A stretch of DNA of 64,000 bases, from NCBI GenBank assembly GCA_018674655.1, contig JABGZQ010000042.1:26316-90315 (forward strand). Reading direction: 5' to 3'. Shown here one piece after another: positions 18,007 to 28,123 of this stretch. This DNA is from Fidelibacterota bacterium (GTDB lineage Bacteria > Fidelibacterota > Marinisomatia > Marinisomatales > TCS55). Every line of letters starts with the position of its first letter. Positions within the stretch are counted from its first letter, which is position 1. The notes under the pieces were generated by a model. The model was not told the DNA's origin. It ran no database searches and saw only the letters and a program-made list of their open reading frames with translations. Both the position numbers and the translations under genes were made by a program.

Positions 18007-19404
18007 CTCTTTTGGCGCGTTAGCCTTTTTCTTCTCCGGGACGGGAGAAGGTCCCCCATTCCCAGATTTTACTTTTTCTTTCCGACCTTTAAAACTTGTC
18101 ATTGTAAAACCCAAAGACAAATTTAGTCCTTTCATAGAATGAATCCACAAGCCGCTTTTAAAAGAAAAACCCAAATCAATCATGATCGGACCACCATGAA
18201 ATCCGGCGCCAAATCCTAATTCAGTTCGATCCAATCCCTCCCAAGCGAAACCAAGCCTGAGCGGTGTATTGGGAAACCGATATAATTCCGCACCAACGGC
18301 CCATCGCCATCGAGAATGGGCGAACAGTCGATTTTCGAATCCAGTCGTTAAATCGGAACTGATAAGTAAATCTTCTTTTCTGTATGAAACACCGAGTCGA
18401 AAAACTGCGGGGTAACGAAGATTAAATTCCTTCGGTTTTCCGTTTTCATCTACATTTTTAACGATCGTGGAACTGCTGGTAAATATTGACCCCGATGATA
18501 GGTTATCCGCTCTTAAGGAATCGATGGAATAGGTGTATAAAACCGCGACAGAATCTGAGAGTGACTCCCCACCCCACGTTAAGGGATATTTCATGATATC
18601 TTTGATGAAAGATGGTTTATTCCAAGCAATACTTCCCAATGCGTTTATCAGAGAAACACCGAACCGCATTCCGTTAAATTCTTTCGTGGCAATCCCAATA
18701 TCCAAGCCATACCCTGCACCACCAAAGCCCTGCCTTAAATAATAGGTACCCGATCCATACACGGCTTGGGGTGTGGTAATAAAATTGGCTGAACTAGAAT
18801 CTGGATCAACGCCCATATAAAATAATCCCTGTAGGTATTTCAATGAAAACCCCAGTGCAAAAGATTCAAAAGGAACAGCAAAGGAATACCCCAATTCGTG
18901 GACTGCCATTATTTCATATTCCAATGTCATATCAATAACAGGATTCTTGGCATTGCCTTCTAGCATGAGGCGCGCCATACCTGCCGGCAGACTATAGGAA
19001 CTCATATATAAAATATTGGATGTTACCGCCATATTACCGGAAGAATAATTCATACCGGGTGTCGCAATTTGGATATTCATATCAAAATTCAATCCACCTC
19101 GATTATCCAATCGGTTGATGATTGTTCCTTTTTCATCTTGGTCCAACGTATCTCCGCTCAAAGTCCGCAATGCAGCCATAGAAAAATAGTTATTCCCAAT
19201 ATCAAAGTCTAATCCCCCCACCTGCAACATAAATGGCCGATCAATCTGAAATGCAATTAATGCTGGATTGAATCCCACTGAATAGATTCCATCTGCAATT
19301 GTTGTGGTTGCGCCCGCCATGGCTACAGCACGAGGATCTCGTTTTTGACCATGAGAAATGGCCATTATTAGCATGAGGGCAATTATGAGATTCGACCGTT
19401 TCAT
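17980..19404 (-). CDS. PorV-like outer-membrane beta-barrel protein
   Basis: The start is taken at MKRSNLIIALMLIMAISHGQ, a clean signal peptide. After it, RDPRAVAMAGATTTIADG and GFNPALIAF are the opening pattern of PorV/FadL-type barrels in the FCB group. Alternating hydrophobic strands continue to about residue 430. The C-terminal 40 residues are Pro/Lys/Glu-rich. A specific function is not known. It overlaps the preceding large lipoprotein gene by 4 bases (ATGA), so the two are almost certainly co-translated. It overlaps the end of the lptF/G-type gene. Confidence 0.8.
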   Translation of the reverse strand: MKRSNLIIALMLIMAISHGQKRDPRAVAMAGATTTIADGIYSVGFNPALIAFQIDRPFMLQVGGLDFDIGNNYFSMAALRTLSGDTLDQDEKGTIINRLDNRGGLNFDMNIQIATPGMNYSSGNMAVTSNILYMSSYSLPAGMARLMLEGNAKNPVIDMTLEYEIMAVHELGYSFAVPFESFALGFSLKYLQGLFYMGVDPDSSSANFITTPQAVYGSGTYYLRQGFGGAGYGLDIGIATKEFNGMRFGVSLINALGSIAWNKPSFIKDIMKYPLTWGGESLSDSVAVLYTYSIDSLRADNLSSGSIFTSSSTIVKNVDENGKPKEFNLRYPAVFRLGVSYRKEDLLISSDLTTGFENRLFAHSRWRWAVGAELYRFPNTPLRLGFAWEGLDRTELGFGAGFHGGPIMIDLGFSFKSGLWIHSMKGLNLSLGFTMTSFKGRKEKVKSGNGGPSPVPEKKKANAPKESLPGKDQK

Positions 19405-22328
19405 CGTTGCGTTAACTTTCCCTCCCATCGAACATAATTTGATGTATTACTAATTTTTCCACTACCCGAACTGATGGTGAAATACCACCCGTTCATATCT
19501 CGTACTGATCCACCGGATGATTGCACCCGAATTCGAATACTATCCCGTAAAGATGCACTTAAAGATGAAATCCCCGAAGTTGAACTGGGTGTCCAATTAA
19601 ATGAATCTACATTGGCCAATTCTGTGGTGATATCCGTCCAACCATCATCCAAATTCACATTAGGATTGGATCCGGCAAAATAGGCCAAATCAACCTGAGA
19701 AATGGTACCGAATGTTTTCCAGGCAATCGTGACTTCCGTATCCTGATCCAATGATTGATTTCCGTTTGGATATTTAACCACAATCTCATCGGGTGCTTCG
19801 CTGGTCATTCCTGTACTGCTGAGACTAAATGTGAGACTCGAATTGATATCGATATAGTCCAAAGTGGTTAGATAAACTTTTTGTCCATCCGAACCATTTA
19901 ATTGAAATCGAGGTGCCATATAGGGTTGTCCAGGGTTTGTCATAAGCCGGATTCGAGAGGTGGGTATTGGACTACTATAAACGGCAACCCCAGCCTCTTT
20001 CACTTGGCCCACATGGGCGCCTGCATTCGTAGCCGGATAAAAACTCACAGGATCCGGTAATGGAATTTTCATTAATGTATCCACATAAGAAAAAACTGTA
20101 TCCAAACCCGCACCTGTGGTTTTTACTATATAAGCCATGCCATCGACACAGTCGGCAATATCATCCATCACGTCAAAAATAAAGAAGTTACCTATCTCGG
20201 GGTTTAAACTATCACAATTGGATACAATGTAAACGCTATCTGTAACGACCCAATTATTTTTTACGACCATAGAATCTTTAAATGCTGATAGCGCACTCAT
20301 GGTGGTATCCAACGGAAAAAAACCAATGTTTGACATAAGCATGGCCAACTCACCACCGGATGGAATTTTATTTTCCACTGTTAAGTCTAAACTGGCAGAT
20401 TGTAGTGTGGCCCGAATACGGTTTCGGTTACTATGGTTCATTTCTTGCACCGGCGTGTTTGTCACTGATATAAAAGTCATGGGCGCCATAATAACCTCAA
20501 ATGGGGCCAACATTCTATACTTTCCGCCAATGCTCATGCCCGATTCCAGCGTACCGCGGCCATCAATCCTGGCGCGTGAATTCACCTTAAAAACGGAAGG
20601 ATTCGAAGACATGAGTTCCACAATAGTCGTTTCATTGATTCCCGGAGCCACTGTTACACTATCAAAATAGGCAACAGAAGTGGGAGCCTTGTACTTTAAT
20701 GTTGTGGTGCCATCTTTAGATAATCGAATAATGGTTTTCATCGTATCCCCCGCAGTAGTGGGGCTGGCTAAAGTGGACAATGCCTTCACCAACATGGTAT
20801 CTCCCGCCTGATTAACTGAAATCATATCAAAGTCTAAAACAACCGGTAAGCGAATGGTATTTAACATTTCAATTTCTAATTGGGTATCTACGAACTGCAT
20901 TCCGGAAAATCCCAATGGCATACCCGCAATACTGATTTCAGTCGGTGGAAATTCCTGAATAATATTGGCTTCTAATGATTCAAAGTGAAGTTTTTTCATG
21001 GAAATATTCAATGAAACGGATCCTATGTCTGATCCATCCAATGGGATTTTAGCCGATTGTGCAGGAATGGCGGCTGATAGATCTAAATTCAATTGTGTTA
21101 AGGCAGAATCTTTTCCCGCTGGATTCGAAAATGTATACCCATCTAAATCATAAGTTTTGTTTATAGTGACACCATTTTTTAATACCGTATCCAGTTTTGT
21201 AGCGTCTTTGCCTGCGGGGGGTACAAAATTTTGAAAATTCATCATAAAATCAACATTCAATGGATAGGTACTGGAAACATCCGTTAAGTTGATTTCATTC
21301 ACTTCAAATCCACTGTTCGTTTTTAACAGACCGGAAAATATTTCAATTTCAGTTGGGAATTCAATGCTGGGCAATGTGATGGGTAAATCTGTTTTTGTCA
21401 CTTGAACGATGGCTGAATCCAAACCCGCGATTCGAAGTTGAATGGCCACATTCACCTGGACACTGTCGCCTGCGTTGATGGTGACGGTTGCATCAGAAGT
21501 ACTGGCAATCCCAAAACCAATATCCATCCGGATGGCACCCCCAAGGCTATCTTGACTTAAAGATGTTATCTCCGGACCGAAAGTATTATCCTTCGTTAAA
21601 GATGACTGGGTATGATTAGCCAATGTCATGGCCGGTGTTGTTATATCCGTAATGAGAGAAACAGTTGGATTCGTCACATCGGTGGGCAATCCTTTATTAC
21701 TGATAGTGGTATTAAAATCGCTGACACTTGCCCCTGCATCGGCTTGAATGACCATGCCATCTACCGACTGTACAAAACTGGGTAATTGGCTTGCGGGTAT
21801 GGTGGGGAGTATCAATGTGATTTGAATTATTTCATTGATGGCTGAGGCAATGGCATTCCAAACGGCACTGGTCACAGTCTGATCGCTGGATGGAGGTACC
21901 GTAAATACAACGCCTGAGCTATTGGTTAATTGTCCGCCCGGTGCAATGGGAATCGCCAAATTAATTGTGGTATCTAAGGAAAAATCTAATTGTGGTGCAG
22001 ATACGGGGGCTGAAGCATATTCAATATTTTGATTGAGTTCAATTTCCAGAATATCCGTCCCAATCGATGTATCTGGCAATTCTCCTTCAAACATCAATTG
22101 CATCCCAATGGAATCAGGTGTAGAAAATATTTGTTTATTATCCACCATACCTTCCAAGGAATACTTTTGTTGAACCAATGGGAATGTTAATTCAAAAAAC
22201 CAAGTGGGCATTTCAAAAGCCAATGGATTTTGAAAATCACAACTCAATGTAAATAGAGAAAGGGCTCCAATCAGATATTTGGAAACCCGTTTTTTTATTG
22301 TTGGTTTAGAATTCCTCGGATTATTCAT
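19401..22328 (-). CDS. Large beta-rich surface lipoprotein, family unrecognised
   Basis: The ATG giving MNNPRNSKPTIKKRVSKYLIG is chosen: a signal ending LSLFTLSC gives a lipobox; the longer frame upstream runs through a terminator. The mature protein of about 950 residues is Ser/Thr/Ile/Val-rich and repetitive in character, with many segments like FPTEIEIFSG and INLTDVSSTYPLNVDF, suggesting stacked beta-sandwich domains. The last 110 residues (YPNGNQSLDQDTEVTIAWKT, FNWTPSS, SIRIRV) resemble the Kre9/Knh1-type or Ser-Thr-rich Ig-like domain. Probably exposed at the outer membrane. It is directly followed by the PorV-like gene. Confidence 0.75.
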   Translation of the reverse strand: MNNPRNSKPTIKKRVSKYLIGALSLFTLSCDFQNPLAFEMPTWFFELTFPLVQQKYSLEGMVDNKQIFSTPDSIGMQLMFEGELPDTSIGTDILEIELNQNIEYASAPVSAPQLDFSLDTTINLAIPIAPGGQLTNSSGVVFTVPPSSDQTVTSAVWNAIASAINEIIQITLILPTIPASQLPSFVQSVDGMVIQADAGASVSDFNTTISNKGLPTDVTNPTVSLITDITTPAMTLANHTQSSLTKDNTFGPEITSLSQDSLGGAIRMDIGFGIASTSDATVTINAGDSVQVNVAIQLRIAGLDSAIVQVTKTDLPITLPSIEFPTEIEIFSGLLKTNSGFEVNEINLTDVSSTYPLNVDFMMNFQNFVPPAGKDATKLDTVLKNGVTINKTYDLDGYTFSNPAGKDSALTQLNLDLSAAIPAQSAKIPLDGSDIGSVSLNISMKKLHFESLEANIIQEFPPTEISIAGMPLGFSGMQFVDTQLEIEMLNTIRLPVVLDFDMISVNQAGDTMLVKALSTLASPTTAGDTMKTIIRLSKDGTTTLKYKAPTSVAYFDSVTVAPGINETTIVELMSSNPSVFKVNSRARIDGRGTLESGMSIGGKYRMLAPFEVIMAPMTFISVTNTPVQEMNHSNRNRIRATLQSASLDLTVENKIPSGGELAMLMSNIGFFPLDTTMSALSAFKDSMVVKNNWVVTDSVYIVSNCDSLNPEIGNFFIFDVMDDIADCVDGMAYIVKTTGAGLDTVFSYVDTLMKIPLPDPVSFYPATNAGAHVGQVKEAGVAVYSSPIPTSRIRLMTNPGQPYMAPRFQLNGSDGQKVYLTTLDYIDINSSLTFSLSSTGMTSEAPDEIVVKYPNGNQSLDQDTEVTIAWKTFGTISQVDLAYFAGSNPNVNLDDGWTDITTELANVDSFNWTPSSTSGISSLSASLRDSIRIRVQSSGGSVRDMNGWYFTISSGSGKISNTSNYVRWEGKLTQR

Positions 22329-22399
22329 TCTAAATGGTTCATCTAACAAATGATACGCTGTAGAAATTGACCTTAAATAGGGTCCTTTTTCTACAAAAA

Positions 22400-22431
22400 A
22401 AAAGAGCACCGAAAATTCGGTGCTCTTTTCT
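22400..22431 (-). terminator. Intrinsic terminator after ahcY
   Basis: Stem GAGCACCGAA (22404-22413) pairs with TTCGGTGCTC (22416-22425), extended by flanking A/T pairs. On the minus strand it is followed by a run of nine T. It lies 25-55 bases after the ahcY stop and before the lipoprotein start. Confidence 0.85.
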
Positions 22432-22455
22432 CATTTTTCAGTGCAAAGATGATGA

Positions 22456-23781
22456 TTAATATCGATACTGTTCCGGTTTGAATGGCCCTTTTACACCTAC
22501 ACCGATATATTCAGCTTGGTCTGACCTTAATTCCGTTAATTCAACACCGAGTTTATCCAAATGAAGCGCGGCCACTTTTTCATCCAAATGTTTGGGCAAC
22601 ACATAAACATCATTGCCGTATTGTTCTTTATTCGTCCATAATTCAATTTGGGCCAATGTCTGGTTAGAAAATGAATTACTCATGACAAATGATGGATGTC
22701 CCGTGGCACATCCTAGATTAACCAATCTGCCTTCGGCTAAAATTATCAAATCTTTTCCGTCAATAGTATACATATCCACTTGGGGTTTGATGGTATTTTT
22801 TGTAGAACCGTGGTTTTCATTCAGCCATGCCATATCTATTTCATTATCAAAGTGACCAATATTACATACGATGGTTTTATCTTTCATGGCTTCAAAATGA
22901 TGCCCCTGTACAATATCTTTATTACCTGTGGCTGTAACGATGATATCTGCTTCCGGAATGGCAGTTTCCATTCGCTTCACAGGAAAGCCATCCATGGCTG
23001 CTTGCAATGCACAAATGGGGTCGATTTCAGTCACAATTACACGGGCACCTGCGCCGCGTAACGAAGCCGCAGACCCTTTGCCCACATCGCCATATCCAGC
23101 AACGATCGCCACTTTACCCGCCATCATGACATCTGTAGAACGACGAATGGCATCGACTAAGGATTCTTTACAACCATACTTATTATCAAATTTTGACTTG
23201 GTGACAGAATCATTCACATTAATAGCCGGCATGGTTAATGTTCCGTTTTTAACCCGTTCATATAGACGATGAACGCCGGTTGTGGTTTCTTCTGATAACC
23301 CATTGATGCCAGCCACCAATTCCGGAAAATCATCCAATACCATATTGGTTAAATCGCCACCATCATCTAAAATCAAATTCAATGGTTTGCCATCTTCAAA
23401 GGCAAATAATGTTTGCGCAATGCACCAATCGAATTCTTCTTCATTCATACCTTTCCAAGCATACACAGGGACCCCTGTATCTGCGATTGCGGCGGCGGCA
23501 TGATCCTGGGTCGAAAAAATATTACAGGAAGACCATGTTACTTCTGCACCCATTTCTGTTAATGTTTCGATTAAAACAGCAGTTTGAACCGTCATATGCA
23601 GACAGCCGGCAATCCGTGCACCCGCTAAGGGTTTAGAGGGGCCATATTCTTTTCGAATGGCCATCAGGCCGGGCATTTCTGCTTCGGCTAAGGTGATTTC
23701 TTTTCTCCCCCATTCAGCGAGAGAAATATCTTTAACCTTATAAGGCAATTTTTCTGTTTGAGTCATTTCTGCTAAAGCCAT
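22456..23781 (-). CDS. ahcY: Adenosylhomocysteinase
   Basis: A 441-residue hydrolase that splits S-adenosylhomocysteine into adenosine and homocysteine. The NAD-binding loop is [11 protein letters not shown] (about residue 220). [26 protein letters not shown] and the C-terminal KPEQYRY, which supplies the active-site Lys/Tyr tail, are conserved. AAGGAA precedes the ATG. It lies 2 bases after metK, forming a methyl-cycle operon that ends at the terminator. Full length. Confidence 0.97.
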   Translation of the reverse strand: MALAEMTQTEKLPYKVKDISLAEWGRKEITLAEAEMPGLMAIRKEYGPSKPLAGARIAGCLHMTVQTAVLIETLTEMGAEVTWSSCNIFSTQDHAAAAIADTGVPVYAWKGMNEEEFDWCIAQTLFAFEDGKPLNLILDDGGDLTNMVLDDFPELVAGINGLSEETTTGVHRLYERVKNGTLTMPAINVNDSVTKSKFDNKYGCKESLVDAIRRSTDVMMAGKVAIVAGYGDVGKGSAASLRGAGARVIVTEIDPICALQAAMDGFPVKRMETAIPEADIIVTATGNKDIVQGHHFEAMKDKTIVCNIGHFDNEIDMAWLNENHGSTKNTIKPQVDMYTIDGKDLIILAEGRLVNLGCATGHPSFVMSNSFSNQTLAQIELWTNKEQYGNDVYVLPKHLDEKVAALHLDKLGVELTELRSDQAEYIGVGVKGPFKPEQYRY

Positions 23782-23783
23782 GT

Positions 23784-24977
23784 TTAATTCCTTTCGGATA
23801 CAGCTGATTTCAATGCATCAACCATATCTGTTTTTTCCCACGTAAATAAATCATCTTCCCGTCCAAAATGGCCATTAGCTGCTGTGGGGAGATATCGCGG
23901 GTGTTTTAATTTTAAGTGATGAATAATGCCACCTGGTTTCAAGGGAAATACCGATTGCGCAATTTCCGTTAATGCTTCGTCTGATAAAGATCCAGTGCCA
24001 AATGATTTCACATAAAAAGAAGTGGGTTCAGCCACACCAATACTGTAAGAAAATTGCACTTCACATTTATCGGCCAATCCTGCAGCCACAATATTTTTAG
24101 CAATATAACGTGCCATATAAGCAGCCGACCGATCCACTTTAGATGGATCTTTTCCGGAGAACGCACCACCACCATGTGGGGCATAACCTCCGTAGGTATC
24201 CACAATAATTTTTCGCCCTGTTAACCCTGTATCTGCTTCGGGACCGCCAAATACAAATCGACCGGTGCCATTCACTATAAATGAATCATCATAGGGCATA
24301 CCACAATCATCTAATACAGGTTTGATTATTTTTTCGATCATTTCACTTTCAACAAAATCATGTTCTGCCGCTTCTGTGCCAAATTGACCTAACATATCAT
24401 CATGCTGTGTGGCAATGACCACATTCGTAATCGATACAGGTTTACCATCTTCATAGGCCACGGACACTTGAGATTTGCTATCAGGTCTCAACCATGGAAT
24501 GGTGCCATCTTTACGCAGTTCAGACATTCGTTCTACCAACCGATGAGATAGATGTATGGGTAAGGGCATGAGTTCTTTTGTTTCATTGCATGCGAATCCA
24601 AACATAAGTCCCTGATCTCCTGCGCCCTGCTCTTCATGGAGGCCAGACCCTTCATCTACACCTTGGGCAATTTCTGGGCTTTGTTTATCCAACATGGACA
24701 TCACCTTCACCGTATCATTGTCCATACCGTATGCTTTATCCGTATAACCAATATCCCCCAATGTATCTTTCACCACACGTTCAACATCCACAAACCCTTT
24801 AGAGGTGACTTCTCCGGATACCACAACAGTGCCTGTCGTAGCCAATGTTTCGCAGGCCACCCGAGAATTGGGGTCCTGGGCCAAAAGATTATCTAAAATC
24901 GCATCGGAAATCGCATCACAGACTTTATCTGGATGCCCTTCAGATACTGATTCAGACGTAAAAATATATTTGCTCAT
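23784..24977 (-). CDS. metK: S-adenosylmethionine synthetase
   Basis: A 397-residue enzyme making SAM from ATP and methionine. Signatures: [16 protein letters not shown] (residues about 14-29), [16 protein letters not shown] (about 117) and [19 protein letters not shown] (about 270). AGGA lies 7 bases before the ATG. It is co-transcribed with ahcY. A 299-base leader with several hairpins precedes it, suggesting RNA-level control. Confidence 0.98.
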   Translation of the reverse strand: MSKYIFTSESVSEGHPDKVCDAISDAILDNLLAQDPNSRVACETLATTGTVVVSGEVTSKGFVDVERVVKDTLGDIGYTDKAYGMDNDTVKVMSMLDKQSPEIAQGVDEGSGLHEEQGAGDQGLMFGFACNETKELMPLPIHLSHRLVERMSELRKDGTIPWLRPDSKSQVSVAYEDGKPVSITNVVIATQHDDMLGQFGTEAAEHDFVESEMIEKIIKPVLDDCGMPYDDSFIVNGTGRFVFGGPEADTGLTGRKIIVDTYGGYAPHGGGAFSGKDPSKVDRSAAYMARYIAKNIVAAGLADKCEVQFSYSIGVAEPTSFYVKSFGTGSLSDEALTEIAQSVFPLKPGGIIHHLKLKHPRYLPTAANGHFGREDDLFTWEKTDMVDALKSAVSERN

Positions 24978-25276
24978 TTGTATTCCTAATGATTATTGAT
25001 TTTCAAGCGCAGAAATTACGCGCTTTGGTAAATAGACTCCAAACGATTGGGAGATATTTTTTTTGAAAAAAAAGTAGGAACCGCTCAGTTGCCCTATCCC
25101 GCATTAGAGGAAATATATTAGTAAAAAGATAAATACTAATTCTCCAGATTTGAGAATGTGACGTAGCGCATAATAGCAAAACGCGAAGTCATTCCATTGA
25201 AGTTTGTTTTGAGTTACAACAATGATGTAGCCTTAAAAATAATATAACGAATCCTAATTCGATTTAAATAAGAGAT
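24978..25276 (-). promoter_or_regulatory. metK leader with several hairpins
   Basis: This 299-base gap between hpf and metK has no plausible gene. On the minus strand it carries ATTCTC-7 bases-GAGAAT (25139-25157), ATTAGTA-10 bases-TACTAAT (25117-25140), a G-rich block around 25080-25105 ending in eight T, and AAGCGC-9 bases-GCGCTT (25005-25025) about 28 bases before the metK ATG. A SAM-sensing leader is possible, but I do not see the core of a known SAM riboswitch class. Confidence 0.4.
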
Positions 25277-25567
25277 TTACCGATGTTTTTTCCACTGATC
25301 AACAATTTTGACCATTTGCGTTAAAATTTTATCAACACAATCATCGATGGATTTAAACCCATTAGGATCAGATGATTTTGCATGCAAGTTATGTTGAGGT
25401 ATATGGAGATTGATTTCGGTAATAAACATACTTTTTTCATGTAACATTACAATTTCACATTGGCTGATTCGATCAAAATGTTTTTCGAATCGTGCGACTC
25501 CTTCTTCCGCATAATCTTTTAAATCATCCGGGGCTTGAAAATGACGTGCTGTAAAATTAATCGTCAT
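25277..25567 (-). CDS. hpf: Ribosome hibernation promoting factor (short form)
   Basis: A 96-residue protein of the HPF/RaiA family, lacking the C-terminal dimerisation domain of long HPF. It starts MTINFTARHFQAPDDLKDYAEE and has the usual beta-alpha fold with ITEINLHIPQHNLHAKSSD. It binds the 30S A/P-site region and inactivates ribosomes in starvation. A strong AAGGAG sequence precedes the ATG. It follows pckA by 16 bases. Confidence 0.92.
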   Translation of the reverse strand: MTINFTARHFQAPDDLKDYAEEGVARFEKHFDRISQCEIVMLHEKSMFITEINLHIPQHNLHAKSSDPNGFKSIDDCVDKILTQMVKIVDQWKKHR

Positions 25568-25583
25568 TCTTATCTCCTTTATT

Positions 25584-27206
25584 CTATTGTTCTAATGTAG
25601 GACCAGCATCCCGTATTTCAGAATGTCCCAAATCATACTGTTCGAAGTTTTTCTGGAATTTTCGTACCAATATCTTGGCAATGCCATGATATGCCTCCGA
25701 ATCTGTCCATGCTTTTTCGGGAATGAGTATATTTGGATCGATATCCCCTAAACTTTGGGGAACCATGATACCAAAATATGGGTCAGTTTCGAAGGTGGCA
25801 TTATTAATACTACCATCTAAGGTTGCATGAATTATTTGACGCGTTACCGGTAACGAAATACGTTTAGCACCGGATTGGGCGCTGGCACCGACCCAGCCCG
25901 TATTCACCAAATAGGCCGGTACCTGATGTTTATTCATTTTTTGCTTGAGCAATTCCGCATATTTCAACGGATGCAGTGTTAAAAACGGCCCACCAAAACA
26001 GGGTGAGAATGTGGCCACAGGTTCGGTAATGCCTCGTTCGGTTCCCGCCACTTTAGCTGTATATCCACTAATAAAATGATACATGGCTTGTTCCGTGGTT
26101 AATTTTGAAACCGGGGGCAGTACACCATAGGCATCACAGGTCAGGAATATAATGGTATTTGGATGGCCGCACATGGACGGTTTCCCTAGGCCATTCACTG
26201 AATTATCTATATAATTGATGGGATAAGAAACGCGAGTATTTTCTGTTTTTGATCCATCTGTAAAGTCAATGACTCGGGTCCGTTCATCGTAAACCACATT
26301 TTCGAGCAAGGCACCATGGCGAATGGCATTATAAATATCTGGCTCATGTTCTCGGTTCAAATCAATTACTTTTGCATAGCATCCACCTTCAAAGTTGAAA
26401 ATACCATCGTCGGACCAGCCATGTTCGTCGTCCCCGATTAAGGGTCTTTCCGGATCCGTACTTAAGGTTGTTTTTCCTGTGCCGGATAGACCAAAAAAGA
26501 TAGCGGGATTTTCTCCATTTTTATCCACATTCGCCGAACAGTGCATGGCCAATACACCTTGAAGCGGCAGCATATAATTCATGACAGAAAAAATACCTTT
26601 TTTCATTTCGCCGCCATATTCGGTTCCCCCAATAATGGCAATCCGTTTGGCCATATGAAAAATAATGAATGTTTTAGAATTCATGCCGTATTCTTCAAAT
26701 TTCTGGTTAAAGACGTCCGATGCATTAATGATGGTGAAATCAGGAGAGAAACCATCTAAGTCTCCCTTCTCCGGACGAATGAACATATTATGGGCGAAAT
26801 GCGCTTGCCATGCTTTTTTGGCAATAATTCTCACATTGAGTCTATAGGCCGAATCTGCGCCGGCAAACCCATCAAAAACATAGGTGTTAGAATCGTCTGC
26901 ATGATTATAATAATCTGCCACCTGTCCATATAAATCATCAAAAATGGTTTCATCTACTTTGGCATTGACCGGCCCCCACCATAGATGCTCATTTGAGGAA
27001 TCTTCATCCACAAAATACTTATCTTTGGGAGATCGACCTGTGTACTTCCCTGTGTCAACCATGACAGCTCCATTCATACCCATTTTACCTTCTTTATGTA
27101 AAATGATATCTTCGATAATGCCTTCGACGGGCAAGTTTCGGATAATGCGGTCAACTTGGTCTAAACCAATTTTATCTAATGCTAATTCTTTCCCTGTTAT
27201 TGTCAT
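25584..27206 (-). CDS. pckA: Phosphoenolpyruvate carboxykinase (ATP)
   Basis: A 540-residue enzyme that decarboxylates oxaloacetate to PEP for gluconeogenesis. The kinase loop [15 protein letters not shown] (about residue 240) and the metal-binding [11 protein letters not shown] are clear. [11 protein letters not shown] near residue 60 is the substrate-binding part. GGGGGA lies before the ATG. Clustered after xer and before hpf, suggesting starvation-related expression, which is an inference. Confidence 0.97.
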   Translation of the reverse strand: MTITGKELALDKIGLDQVDRIIRNLPVEGIIEDIILHKEGKMGMNGAVMVDTGKYTGRSPKDKYFVDEDSSNEHLWWGPVNAKVDETIFDDLYGQVADYYNHADDSNTYVFDGFAGADSAYRLNVRIIAKKAWQAHFAHNMFIRPEKGDLDGFSPDFTIINASDVFNQKFEEYGMNSKTFIIFHMAKRIAIIGGTEYGGEMKKGIFSVMNYMLPLQGVLAMHCSANVDKNGENPAIFFGLSGTGKTTLSTDPERPLIGDDEHGWSDDGIFNFEGGCYAKVIDLNREHEPDIYNAIRHGALLENVVYDERTRVIDFTDGSKTENTRVSYPINYIDNSVNGLGKPSMCGHPNTIIFLTCDAYGVLPPVSKLTTEQAMYHFISGYTAKVAGTERGITEPVATFSPCFGGPFLTLHPLKYAELLKQKMNKHQVPAYLVNTGWVGASAQSGAKRISLPVTRQIIHATLDGSINNATFETDPYFGIMVPQSLGDIDPNILIPEKAWTDSEAYHGIAKILVRKFQKNFEQYDLGHSEIRDAGPTLEQ

Positions 27207-27220
27207 GCTTTCCCCCTATT

Positions 27221-28123
27221 TTAGTCACCATGCGGGTGAGCCTGTTTATATATTTTTTTCATTTTTTCCGGTTTAATATGCGTATAAACCTGGGTTGAGG
27301 ATAAGCTATTATGCCCCAATAAATCTTTGACGGCGCGGATATCGGCACCGCGATCCATCAAATGTGTTGCAAAGGTATGGCGCAAAATATGAGGGCCTAA
27401 CCTTTCCCCTTCAGCCACGAGTTTAATATAATTGCGGATTCTTCTCTGAACAGTACTTTTGGGAATGCGCTTTTCTTTCTCATTTACAAATAATGGGTTG
27501 TGGGCTGAAGTAGAATTGAATGATAATGCACGATTTTTCAAGTAATTCTCTACCCAAAATTTCGCTCTGTTTCCAAAGGGAATCAACCGTTCTTTATCTC
27601 CTTTGCCATGTACCTTCGCCAATTGGTTTATGGGATCAATTGAACCAATATTCAATTCAATTAATTCACTGAGTCGAATGCCGGTGCTATAGAATAATTC
27701 AAGGATGGCTCGATCGCGTACGCCTTTTTTTGTGGAAACATCCGGACTTTCCATCAATATATCGATCACTTTTTCGTCAATAAAATTCGGGAGGGTTTGA
27801 GATATTTTGGGTGATTTCACATGAATGGCAGGATTGTCTTTCAATTGTTCGGACTGCATTAAATATTTAAATAAAGATTTAACAGACGCCAAACGGCGTG
27901 CCACGGTTTTACTGGATAAACCCTGATCGAATTCCACCCCTAAATAGTTTCGGATTGTATGGCGATTTACAGCCATAAAATTTGATATTTTTTCTTCTTC
28001 GGATAGAAATGAAATAAATCGATTTAAATCTGTATGATACGCTTTGATGGTATGGGTTGAAAATCCTCTTTCTTTTTCGAGATAGGATAAAAATTCCGAA
28101 AGTATTGTTTTTAGGTTAGCCAT
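27221..28123 (-). CDS. Tyrosine recombinase, XerC/XerD type
   Basis: A 300-residue recombinase with an N-terminal SAM-like domain (LEKERGFSTHTIKAYHTDL) and a C-terminal catalytic domain. Catalytic residues: Arg in STGIRLSELIEL (about 150), His/Arg in HILRHTFATHL (about 245), His in DLLGHNSLSSTQVYTHI and Tyr in VYTHI. The sequence is that of a chromosome-dimer resolvase, not an integrase of a nearby element. I cannot separate XerC from XerD. It overlaps rluD by 8 bases. Confidence 0.93.
   Translation of the reverse strand: MANLKTILSEFLSYLEKERGFSTHTIKAYHTDLNRFISFLSEEEKISNFMAVNRHTIRNYLGVEFDQGLSSKTVARRLASVKSLFKYLMQSEQLKDNPAIHVKSPKISQTLPNFIDEKVIDILMESPDVSTKKGVRDRAILELFYSTGIRLSELIELNIGSIDPINQLAKVHGKGDKERLIPFGNRAKFWVENYLKNRALSFNSTSAHNPLFVNEKEKRIPKSTVQRRIRNYIKLVAEGERLGPHILRHTFATHLMDRGADIRAVKDLLGHNSLSSTQVYTHIKPEKMKKIYKQAHPHGD

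Noticed and set aside
22329..22409. N-terminal extension of the large lipoprotein
   Set aside because: It would start inside the ahcY terminator and would hide the lipoprotein signal.
24978..25276. Known SAM riboswitch (SAM-I, SAM-II or related) before metK
   Set aside because: A GGGCAACTGAGC stretch recalls part of SAM-I, but the other core elements were not found, so I call it only an unassigned leader.
27221..28123. Xer-type recombinase as evidence of an integrated element
   Set aside because: It is housekeeping XerC/D-like, inside a conserved lspA-rluD operon, without att repeats or cargo.
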